Shown one piece after another: positions 55,253 through 62,739 of a stretch of DNA of 64,000 bases (position 1 is its first letter; each line of letters opens with the position of its first letter). Made by a program: the position numbers and the translations under genes. The notes beneath the pieces are model-generated. The model had not been told where the DNA came from, searched no databases, and worked only from the letters and a program-made list of their open reading frames with translations. This DNA comes from Lachnospiraceae bacterium (GTDB taxonomy: Bacteria > Bacillota > Clostridia > Lachnospirales > Lachnospiraceae): contig JAAVZI010000081.1 in NCBI GenBank assembly GCA_022791575.1, positions 1-64,000 on the forward strand, read 5' to 3'.

Positions 55253-56575
55253 TTACAACTGAATTGTGACAAATATATCATATAATGCTTTCACAGCCGT
55301 TTCAAACTCACCATTGTCTACACCGATAATGATATTTAACTCACTTGAACCCTGGTCAATCATTTTCACATTAACATGGGCATGAGCCAATGCAGAGAAG
55401 ATTCTGCCCGCTGTACCCCGCTGTTCCCGCATACTGCGGCCTACTACTGCTATTAGTCCCAATCCTTTTTCTACTTCGATGGAATCGGCTTCTGTTTTCT
55501 GATATAGCTGTTCTATAACGAGTAATTCTTTGCCGCTGAATTCCTCTTCTTTTACAAAAACTGTCATGGTATCAATGCCAGAAGGAACATGTTCAAAGGA
55601 AATTCCATGATCCTGAAAAACACCCAGCACTTTTCTTCCAAATCCAATTTCCGTATTCATCATATCCTTTTCTATATTAATAGAAGCAAAGCCTTTGCGC
55701 CCTGCAATTCCTGTAATGGTAAAAGGACTTGGCATACAAGTATTGGCCACAATCATAGTTCCTTTATCTTTTGGTGCATTGGTATTGCGGATATTGATCG
55801 GAATGCCAGCTTTACGAACTGGGAAAATGGCATCTTCATGAAGAACGCCTGCTCCCATGTAGGACAATTCCCGCAATTCCTTGTACGTAATCATACTAAT
55901 TACCTGCGGATCTGGAATGACTCTTGGGTCTGCTACAAGGAACCCTGAGACATCGGTCCAATTCTCATATAAATCTGCCTGCGCTGCCTTTGCTGTAATA
56001 GAGCCTGTAATATCGGAACCTCCCCTGGAAAATGTGTGCACAACGCCCTGCTCGTCTGCTCCGTAAAATCCAGGAATTACTGCGTATTGCTCCTGCTTCA
56101 GCCTTTCATGGAATATTCGATCGGTCTCCTCTGGCAGAAATACTCCATTTGAATCAAAACGGATCACTTGAGCTGCGTCGATAAATGGAAATCCTAGATA
56201 CTCTGCCATTAAAATACCATTTAAATATTCGCCGCGCGAAGCTGCATAATCTCTTCCTGCATGATTCTCAAACTGCTGTTTGATTTCATAAAACTCCTGA
56301 TCGATAGAAAGGGGAAGCTGCAGGCCTTCTATGATTTCCTGATAACGTTTTTTTATTTCTTCTAATTCTTTTTCAAAATCTTTTCCTTCTTCTGCACTGG
56401 CATAACATTGGTAAAGTAGATCCGTAACTTTGGAATCTTCTGGAAAACGCTTGCCCGGTGCAGATGGTACAACATATCGTCTGGCAGTATTTTCTTTCAT
56501 TATGGCTGCTGCTTTCCGGAACTGTTCTGCATTTGCCAGCGAACTTCCACCGAATTTTACAACTATTTTCTTCAT
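55253..56575 (-). CDS. Aspartokinase, copy 2
   Basis: 440 residues; same architecture as copy 1: KFGGSSLANAEQF, FSRGGSDITGS, VADPRVIP, two ACT domains ending ALYDIFVTIQL, the last eight residues identical in both. Differences are concentrated in the helical region around residues 90-190 and in the first ACT domain (KEEEFSGKELLVI against NQAAFLEKEQEIL), where effectors bind. Both copies keep the kinase motifs, so both look active. Separate transcription is possible: the 224-base gap between them is AT-rich. Confidence 0.92.
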   Translation of the reverse strand: MKKIVVKFGGSSLANAEQFRKAAAIMKENTARRYVVPSAPGKRFPEDSKVTDLLYQCYASAEEGKDFEKELEEIKKRYQEIIEGLQLPLSIDQEFYEIKQQFENHAGRDYAASRGEYLNGILMAEYLGFPFIDAAQVIRFDSNGVFLPEETDRIFHERLKQEQYAVIPGFYGADEQGVVHTFSRGGSDITGSITAKAAQADLYENWTDVSGFLVADPRVIPDPQVISMITYKELRELSYMGAGVLHEDAIFPVRKAGIPINIRNTNAPKDKGTMIVANTCMPSPFTITGIAGRKGFASINIEKDMMNTEIGFGRKVLGVFQDHGISFEHVPSGIDTMTVFVKEEEFSGKELLVIEQLYQKTEADSIEVEKGLGLIAVVGRSMREQRGTAGRIFSALAHAHVNVKMIDQGSSELNIIIGVDNGEFETAVKALYDIFVTIQL

Positions 56576-56619
56576 AATCTATGCCTGTTCCTTTCTATAA
56601 GCATTACTTCTTAGCTAAT

Positions 56620-56675
56620 TGCAAAAGTCGCATTCGAGACGACGAGTTTGAACAATACATATAAAAACTTTGCTG
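56620..56675 (+). repeat. Half copy of the palindromic repeat, beside the IS element
   Basis: TTAGCTAATTGCAAAAGTCG ... GACGAGTTTGAACAATACAT; left side of a type II element, cut off after AAAACTTTGC. Confidence 0.65.
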
Positions 56676-56714
56676 GAGAAATAAGAGTATCACAAATGTA
56701 TATGATTTACTTCC

Positions 56715-56747
56715 CTGTCCGCCGATCTTTGGGGTAGAGGACTTATC
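56715..56747 (-). repeat. Diverged short junction repeat
   Basis: Minus strand GATAAGTCCTCTACC ... GGCGGACAG; the outer parts match the family, the middle has changed. Confidence 0.55.
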
Positions 56748-56795
56748 GTAATAGATTTTCTTATTTTTCTCAAGCAAAGGACTTACTATATATTA

Positions 56796-56990
56796 GTGAA
56801 CTACCCATTGTCTAAAGCCAATGGGCTTCCTGCTTCACCGACCTCGTAACCTACTATCTCCACAGGCGTTAATTCGGACAGTCCCTGCCCTATATCAGTT
56901 TCTTTTTATCCTGTTTGTCTTAATCCTTCTGCTAAAATATTCTTTGCAGCATTGATATCTCTATCATGTTTTGCTCCACAAATTGGACAT
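56796..56990 (-). ncRNA. Predicted omega-RNA / right end of IS605 element
   Basis: On the minus strand the sequence after tnpB ends GAAGCCCATTG-loop-CAATGGG-TAGTTCAC; hairpin 56804-56825 and the TTCAC end at 56796. This is the form of IS200/IS605 right ends, where the tnpB 3' region and right end make the guide-scaffold RNA. The 5' boundary is approximate and overlaps the tnpB end. The guide would read into sequence beyond 56796. Confidence 0.55.
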
Positions 56991-58009
56991 ATCCAGTCCC
57001 TTACGGATAAATCTTTTGTATCAACATTTTGATATCCACAATCAGAGCATATCTGGCTGCTCGCATAGAATGTATCTATTTTGATGTACTGCCTCCCATT
57101 CCACAACGCCTTATATTCTAACTGCCTTGTTAATTCGTACCACGATGCATCGGATATTGATTTTGCCATATGATGATTCTTTACCATATTTTTTATCTGT
57201 AAGTTCTCTGAGACTATCACTTGGTTTTCGCTGATAATCTCATAGGAAACCTTATGCAGATAATCTTTTCTGGTATTTGTAATCTTCTCATGACATAATG
57301 CTATTTTCCTTTTCTGCCTGTAATAATTATTGCTCCTTTTCTCTTTGTGTGCCAGCTTCCTTTGCAGTTTCGTAAGTTTTTTCTCATATCTTCTTATCGT
57401 CTTTGGATTTTCGTACTTTTCTCCATCTGACGTAATGCATAAATCTTTTATGCCGAAATCCAGTCCTATATTCTGCTTTGTGTGACGCAGCTCCCCATGT
57501 TCTGTTTCTACAAGCACTGACACATAATACTTTCCACTTGGAACCTGCGAAACGACTGCAGATTTTATCCTGCCACAAAACTCACGATGCACTTTTACCT
57601 TTATTTCTTTTAATTTTGGAAGTTTTATCTTTCTACATACAAAATCCACTGCTATGTTCCCATTTGTGAAATTTGTAGTATAAGACTTATGGTTATCATG
57701 TTTGCTTTTGAATTTCGGATATCCTGCATGTTCCCTGAAGAACTTCCGGTATGCTGTATCCATGTTGTAAATGGCATTTGTCAAGGCAAACTTATCCACT
57801 TCTTTCAGCCATTCATTTTCTTTCTTTAATTCTCTGTTGCAGTAATTATTACAGTCTGTTTTGCTGATGGATTTCTTTTCATTCTCATACCTCTCTTTAC
57901 GATATGCTAATGTTTGGTTATAGACAAAACGACAACAGCCAAATGTTTTTGCAATCTGTATTTTCTGTGCATTATTTGGATATATTCTATATTTGTATGC
58001 TTTTAACAT
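56906..58009 (-). CDS. tnpB: TnpB RNA-guided nuclease (IS605 OrfB)
   Basis: 367 residues, normal. RuvC-like catalytic residues all appear: Asp in GLDFGIKD, Glu in VSENLQIK, Asp in RDINAAKNI; the zinc finger reads CSDCGYQN ... CPICGAKH. The N-terminal wedge/REC part ([25 protein letters not shown]) is complete. In studied elements TnpB cuts the empty donor site to keep the element. Because its TnpA partner is broken, it may persist as an orphan nuclease (inference). Confidence 0.93.
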   Translation of the reverse strand: MLKAYKYRIYPNNAQKIQIAKTFGCCRFVYNQTLAYRKERYENEKKSISKTDCNNYCNRELKKENEWLKEVDKFALTNAIYNMDTAYRKFFREHAGYPKFKSKHDNHKSYTTNFTNGNIAVDFVCRKIKLPKLKEIKVKVHREFCGRIKSAVVSQVPSGKYYVSVLVETEHGELRHTKQNIGLDFGIKDLCITSDGEKYENPKTIRRYEKKLTKLQRKLAHKEKRSNNYYRQKRKIALCHEKITNTRKDYLHKVSYEIISENQVIVSENLQIKNMVKNHHMAKSISDASWYELTRQLEYKALWNGRQYIKIDTFYASSQICSDCGYQNVDTKDLSVRDWICPICGAKHDRDINAAKNILAEGLRQTG

Positions 58010-58026
58010 TCGCTCTCACCGCCTTT

Positions 58027-58421
58027 CTATCCTTGATTCTCTATATATTTCCGCAGCATTGCTTCTGAAACATTTCCAACACTACATGCGAAGTATCCAT
58101 CTGTCCAAAAAGTATGTTCCTTCCAGAAATGTTTTTGCAGATAATTTAGATGCCTTTCCCAAATATGATATGTAGTGTAACTTTTCATCAGGTTCACAAT
58201 TTTACTTACAGACATTGTTGGTTCTGTTTCTATCATGTAATGGATATGGTCTTTGTCCATTTGCATATATCTGATAATTACATGATGTTTCTGACATATC
58301 TCATAGGAGAACTGTTTTATATCATCCGATATCTGCTTTGATAACAGAAGTTTCTTTCTGTATTTGCATACAAAAATTATGTGGTATTGTAATAAATACT
58401 TGTGTTTGTTTTTCTATCCAT
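58027..58421 (-). pseudogene. tnpA: IS200-type Y1 transposase TnpA, frameshifted near the start
   Basis: The body encodes the HUH motif (DHIHY) and the catalytic tyrosine region (MLRKYIENQ), and reading upstream continues the family sequence (KHKYLLQYHIIFVCKYRKK) to a TAG codon. The ATG at 58421 is one base out of frame; adding one A in the A5 run at 58409-58413 restores M-D-R-K-N-K-H. So one lost base breaks the gene at codon 4. It could instead be a slippage site at the A-run, but a run of five is short for that. Confidence 0.8.
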
Positions 58422-58453
58422 AATAGATGATTGCAAAGTCACATTGAAAGCAA

Positions 58454-58640
58454 CGAGTTTGAACAAATTGTCCCCGATTTTATATTGGGGATTACCTTAA
58501 TATATAAATTTTGCTCAAAGACGTTGATTGGACATGAGGAGGGACCCACGAAGTGGGAGAAGTCCTGGTGTCAGCATTAAATTCGCTCTGTTTTTGTAGA
58601 ATTTGCCTAAAATCTGATTATCAATCCCAAGTTTGGCAAT
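58454..58640 (+). repeat. Palindromic repeat D, chimeric, with cassette
   Basis: Type II left arm plus the TTGTCCCCGATT insertion shared with A3, loop core, short cassette (58525-58573), then a type I right arm (TTTGCCTAAAATC). The two arms pair poorly, so it looks like a product of recombination between types. Confidence 0.7.
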
Positions 58641-58867
58641 TATCCACCATCCTTAGGTCCAAAAGGAACTTCGAACATTATAAAAAAGACATATCCCAAA
58701 CGCCCCTTTCTAAATCTTCTACGCCTTCTATCCATATTGGCTTTATCAAACTGCTCTGCCAACAAAAATACCGCTCTCAACACCAAGCCATTAAAATCAT
58801 AACATAAACAGACACCGCTGCCAACACTCAGCCATGCCCCAAATAACCGCAGCTTCTTCCACCTCAT
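58640..58867 (-). CDS. Doubtful small ORF
   Basis: About 75 residues from an ATG with AGGAG three bases before it; a hydrophobic middle and an RRRRRFRKGR cluster. It ends at repeat D. No family recognised, no conserved motif; the Shine-Dalgarno is the only support. Could be a remnant. Confidence 0.2.
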   Translation of the reverse strand: MRWKKLRLFGAWLSVGSGVCLCYDFNGLVLRAVFLLAEQFDKANMDRRRRRFRKGRLGYVFFIMFEVPFGPKDGG

Positions 58868-58969
58868 TATCTCCTCTGCATAAAAATATTGCCCTACAAA
58901 ATTTGAAGAATTAATATCCATCGAGAAAGAGCATTTCCATTGAAACCCTGCCAACTAGAATTTTTACCT

Positions 58970-59314
58970 CTACATTAATTGCGAACTGCCTAAATTAAAT
59001 TCAGAATTTATTTTTTCCTTTTCTGCTTGGAATAAAACTGCCAATTCTGTTTCATTGTATTCTTTGCATAAAACAATTTCAGCTTCAATCACTTCAAGCA
59101 TTTCGGCTTTACTAATAAAGTCAGTAAAACTTTCTTCCGCTTGCATACCCTCAATAAAATGTATTTCGCAGCAATACTGCCCATTTAATACTTTATACCA
59201 TATTCTTGTCTCAAGCGGTCCAAAACATAAATGCTTGACAACGGCCCGCTTCCCACTGGCGTTATATTCTGTATCCGGCACATCATGAAGCCATGCACCG
59301 ACCCAAAAGCCCAT
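58970..59314 (-). CDS. Hypothetical protein
   Basis: About 114 residues from the ATG at 59314, which has GGAGG eight bases upstream; the longer reading to 59398 has no such signal. Aromatic-rich N-terminal half (GFWVGAWLHDVP, ETRIWYKVLNGQYCCEIHF) and a charged helical C-terminal half. Two cysteines adjacent (CC). No family recognised. Alone on the minus strand between repeat D and the CPBP gene. Confidence 0.55.
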   Translation of the reverse strand: MGFWVGAWLHDVPDTEYNASGKRAVVKHLCFGPLETRIWYKVLNGQYCCEIHFIEGMQAEESFTDFISKAEMLEVIEAEIVLCKEYNETELAVLFQAEKEKINSEFNLGSSQLM

Positions 59315-59547
59315 GCCATCCACCTCCACCCAAGTTTTTCTAAAAATATTATAGCAAATAAACCTTGTATTTTCCATAACATTCATTATACACACCAAAA
59401 TCTACCCTTGCAAAACCGTCACAAATGTCATTGGCCAGACCTCCCGCACTGGTATCATTATATTTCTAACTTCTCCACCGTCAGCACAATTCCCAAATAG
59501 CATTGCTTTACGGATAGCAGCTGGCGCAACGCCAGCCGAAGCTGCAA

Positions 59548-60219
59548 CTACCCAGCCACTTCATCCACATATGAAGCAATCGTTGTCAGATACGAGATCA
59601 GGTTATATCCACTATGCGCCAAAATACAGCAAAATACAGAATTTGTCTTTAAATAAAGCAGCCCCAGCAGCAATCCGCAGCCCAGAGCAGAAAGAGTCTG
59701 TACCATGTTAAAATGCAGTACTGCAAATAAAAGCGAAGACACCAGCAGCGCCGTGCCTGCACCATATGTATCTTTCAATCCTCCAAGCACAAATCCTCTC
59801 ATTAAACTCTCTTCGATCACAGGTGCTGCTACACACACCTGCAGCAGGCTTGTAACCGGTGATTGTATTAATCCATCCATCATATCCTGATATTCTTGTT
59901 CGCTCTGAGGAAACAAACTCTCCCATATCGGATCCAGACACAAGTCCATAAGCAAATAAAAAAGAACTGCACAGGCGGCCGCCAAGAGGACACCCGTTAT
60001 CGTAATATGAGAGAAAATCTGCAGCGGACGGCGTCTTTTCATCAGCTGGAAAAATCCACAGAAACATACCATCAGCACAATCAAATTGATCCATTGCGCA
60101 TACGCCAGAACAACTTTTCTCCAGATCGTTATATCTAAAAATCTATAAAAAAGCATAACTCCAAAATACGCCGCTGTCCACAAAACGGCTGTTTGAATTT
60201 TTATGGATTTTTGTACCAT
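59548..60219 (-). CDS. CPBP-family intramembrane metalloprotease
   Basis: 223 residues with about six hydrophobic segments. Family motifs: EESLMRG (paired glutamates, then Arg), FAVLHFN and ILAHSGYNL supply the metal-binding residues. Such proteins process prenylated peptides or bacteriocins, and some give immunity to them; the substrate here is unknown. AGGAG before the ATG. No bacteriocin genes seen nearby. Confidence 0.85.
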   Translation of the reverse strand: MVQKSIKIQTAVLWTAAYFGVMLFYRFLDITIWRKVVLAYAQWINLIVLMVCFCGFFQLMKRRRPLQIFSHITITGVLLAAACAVLFYLLMDLCLDPIWESLFPQSEQEYQDMMDGLIQSPVTSLLQVCVAAPVIEESLMRGFVLGGLKDTYGAGTALLVSSLLFAVLHFNMVQTLSALGCGLLLGLLYLKTNSVFCCILAHSGYNLISYLTTIASYVDEVAG

Positions 60220-60431
60220 ATGGCTTCTCCTATTCTGTTACTTTTATTATAATTTATTAAAATCATAACACAGTCCTATCAATATTTCTACAGTATTTTC
60301 TGACAGATATGGATTCTATATGATTCGTTTTTTATTTCAGAGCATTCTCGACATCATGCATTTTTCAACCACGTTCCAGTGTATACATATTTTTTGATTT
60401 GTTAATATGTTGTTAGGATATTGAAAATACT

Positions 60432-60459
60432 CAGAACCACCAGATGATCTGGTGGTTCT
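60432..60459 (-). terminator. Terminator of the Dpt-like operon
   Basis: AGAACCACCAGAT with its complement; 27-base near-perfect palindrome 54 bases past the last gene. The remaining gap (60220-60431) is AT-rich with no gene. Confidence 0.7.
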
Positions 60460-60512
60460 TGATAATAGCCGAAAAATTTCTATACCTATAGAATTAGGAG
60501 ATTACGAATCCA

Positions 60513-61262
60513 TCAAAACGATGCGCCTGCAGGCTTCTGTTTTGCACTCTTAAAGGCCCCCTCTACCCTCTCATAACGAATGTTCTGATAAATTTTCTGA
60601 AAATTATTGACAGACAATGCATTCAAAATATCTGTTGTCTCTTCAGACGTAACAGTTGTCAGGCCATCCGTTATTCCTTTGATCAGCTTATTTTCTATCA
60701 CAAAAGGGTCCGAATGCCGTATCATTTTTCTTAAGTACTGTTTTGGGGGGTTATCTTTTTTGGTTGTCCAAATATCAAGCCTATATAAATTTTTCTTAAT
60801 TTTCTCTGTATCAAATCCTGTTTTGTTCAGACAAACATGCAGGTATTCTAATAATTCTTCCACAGTAATACGCTGATTGTCCAGAACCGTTTCTACAATT
60901 TTTTTATTTTCCTCCTCCAGTGGTACTCCAAAAGCAGCTGTTAAACATTCCCATAATATCTCTTTATCTTCAGGAAGTGCTGGATATTCAACAAAATCTT
61001 TTAAGGAATCAATCATTTTCACGCTTTCATCCGAAAGCAGCACCAATTTTGATACAGAACGGTCATTACGCAGCACCACTGCTTCTGCATAATCTTTCCG
61101 GTCAAACCATGCCGTTTTATATTCCTGCTTTTCAGAACATTGGCCTAAAAATGTTTCTCCTAGATTTTTTTCAATATCTACAATCGCTATAAAAAATTCT
61201 GTTGATCCCTTTGTCAGAAGTTGGATATAGGTTTGCAGATATTTTTTAAATAATTCTTTCAT
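60513..61262 (-). CDS. Short DptH-like protein (possible N-terminal fragment)
   Basis: 249 residues. The segment LLSDESVKMIDSLKDFVEY followed by ILWECLTAAFGV recalls the N-terminal part of DptH, a phosphorothioate-dependent restriction protein that is usually well over 1000 residues with a helicase-like C-terminal half. No P-loop or helicase motif is present here. If the assignment is right, most of the protein is missing. It starts inside the end of the previous gene (ATGA overlap), so translation is coupled. An alternative is a distinct small partner protein. Confidence 0.4.
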   Translation of the reverse strand: MKELFKKYLQTYIQLLTKGSTEFFIAIVDIEKNLGETFLGQCSEKQEYKTAWFDRKDYAEAVVLRNDRSVSKLVLLSDESVKMIDSLKDFVEYPALPEDKEILWECLTAAFGVPLEEENKKIVETVLDNQRITVEELLEYLHVCLNKTGFDTEKIKKNLYRLDIWTTKKDNPPKQYLRKMIRHSDPFVIENKLIKGITDGLTTVTSEETTDILNALSVNNFQKIYQNIRYERVEGAFKSAKQKPAGASF

Positions 61263-62737
61263 AATAGCTTAAACTCCCCCTTCTCCTCTGGAAGTGTAAT
61301 CACGTACCCACTATCGGAAAGCCTGATCAGACAATTAATTTCATCCAGATTATCTAAAAGCGCCTGTTCATTCTGTCGATATTCCGAAAGCGGAATTTTA
61401 ATATGCATTTTTTTTAGCATTCTATCTATTTTGGGGGATTTTCGAATACAAATCCCATAACGATCCTGCAGCCAATCCAAAAAGTTATCCAAATAGGCAT
61501 AGCTTCGCTTTTCATGTACTAAAAATAAACGCACAAAAAATTCAAGCAGGGAGGGAGACATTGCAAAAAATTTGTGCTTGGAACTGTTTTTAGGAAAGAC
61601 AAAATCAATATCTTTTCCGCAGGTAGGAAGCGTTGAAGAAATTTTAGTCAGAACGGAACCTTTCCGCACCTTGCTCATATCAATATAATACATTGTGAAC
61701 TCTTCTTTTTTAAGAGTTTTTTCTTTCCCCTCCAATTTAAAGGCTTTGCGCACCAGCTGATATAGTGATTCTTCATCTTGATATTTTGAATTAAATAGTC
61801 GTTCTACAAATTCTTTAAAAGTTTCACTATTGACCATAATTTTATCGTTTATATCCTGGATCTTCAAATCTCCTTCTTTCTCTAAACATTTCAGATAGTA
61901 TTCTTTCAACTCCTGTGAAAATACGGCGCGGATCTCTGAATAATTCTGTACACAAGCCCGGTGATACTCTGTACCATTCAGCAGATGGCTGGTTGCCGAC
62001 CCCTGGCATAACAGAATACCTCTATGGCTGACACCTTCTTTATTGACAATAAATTGTATCACATAGCTGTTTAATAAAGTTGCAAGGTAATCATATCTTT
62101 TATAAAAATCCAGTTTTTTAAAAAAAGCATGTGTCAATAACAGCTGCAGATCTTTATAAAAATTATTACAAACTTTTTTATAATGGTTTTTTTGTAATGG
62201 TTCAAACTCCTGAGTCTTTTTCCCTGCTTTCTTAACCGCATTCTCTTCAAATAGCTCACTGCATAGTGTATTCAGTAAAAAACTCGCGCCGTCTGTATTT
62301 CCATATAAATATTCTATGAGCATATTCTGAATGTCACGAAACCGATTCTCTTTTTCAATATTAGGAATCATATGAAAAAGGAGATGCCTTAAATTATAAG
62401 TGGAACTCCGCAGCATATGGAGATGTAAGGGAAAGTAAAAAACCCGCTCTTTATAATTGGAATGTATAATATCTTCCCCGGCAAATCTTCTAAAAAACTC
62501 ATTAAACGAATTCTTTAACTGCTGCATCTTCTGCTCATCGTCTTCCTCACATCTTAAAATCTCTTTCTCATCCAAGACAAAATCGTCAAACGTATATGAT
62601 TTTTTTTTCTCATTCGGCGATGTCTGGAAAAACTCAGATAAAAAATTATTAACCAGCAGAAATTTTGGTGTCTCCGGCCCGGAAACTCCGATATAGGCTG
62701 CCAGTTGATTTTCTCTTGGTTCTTGTTTTTCGCTCAT
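61259..62737 (-). CDS. DptG-like protein of a Dpt-type restriction operon
   Basis: 492 residues, mostly helical, with many Lys/Phe/Tyr. No catalytic motif is visible; a stretch GILLCQGSATSHLLNG and a C-terminal winged-helix-like end are the only distinctive parts. Placed between a DptF-like and a DptH-like gene, and of roughly the right size for DptG. GAGAGGGATAG precedes the ATG, overlapping the stop of the upstream gene. AT-rich compared with the housekeeping genes. Assignment rests on context plus general appearance. Confidence 0.4.
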   Translation of the reverse strand: MSEKQEPRENQLAAYIGVSGPETPKFLLVNNFLSEFFQTSPNEKKKSYTFDDFVLDEKEILRCEEDDEQKMQQLKNSFNEFFRRFAGEDIIHSNYKERVFYFPLHLHMLRSSTYNLRHLLFHMIPNIEKENRFRDIQNMLIEYLYGNTDGASFLLNTLCSELFEENAVKKAGKKTQEFEPLQKNHYKKVCNNFYKDLQLLLTHAFFKKLDFYKRYDYLATLLNSYVIQFIVNKEGVSHRGILLCQGSATSHLLNGTEYHRACVQNYSEIRAVFSQELKEYYLKCLEKEGDLKIQDINDKIMVNSETFKEFVERLFNSKYQDEESLYQLVRKAFKLEGKEKTLKKEEFTMYYIDMSKVRKGSVLTKISSTLPTCGKDIDFVFPKNSSKHKFFAMSPSLLEFFVRLFLVHEKRSYAYLDNFLDWLQDRYGICIRKSPKIDRMLKKMHIKIPLSEYRQNEQALLDNLDEINCLIRLSDSGYVITLPEEKGEFKLL

Positions 62738-62739
62738 TG

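Larger units (their letters stand above)
56796..58421 (-). mobile_element. IS200/IS605-family insertion sequence, left side decayed
   Basis: tnpA then tnpB on the minus strand with a normal right end. No left-end hairpin is present: the palindromic repeat D begins within about ten bases of the tnpA start, so the left end seems lost. Flanked by repeat fragments on both sides (56620-56675 and 58454-58640). Confidence 0.8.

Noticed and set aside
58553-58807. Plus-strand ORF of 84 codons between repeat D and the hypothetical gene
   Set aside because: It begins inside the cassette, has no ribosome binding site and no recognisable motif.
59400-59547. Possible tRNA or small RNA in the gap before the CPBP gene
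   Set aside because: Scanned both strands for cloverleaf elements; only a GC-rich CTGGCGCAACGCCAG palindrome is present, most likely part of a terminator.
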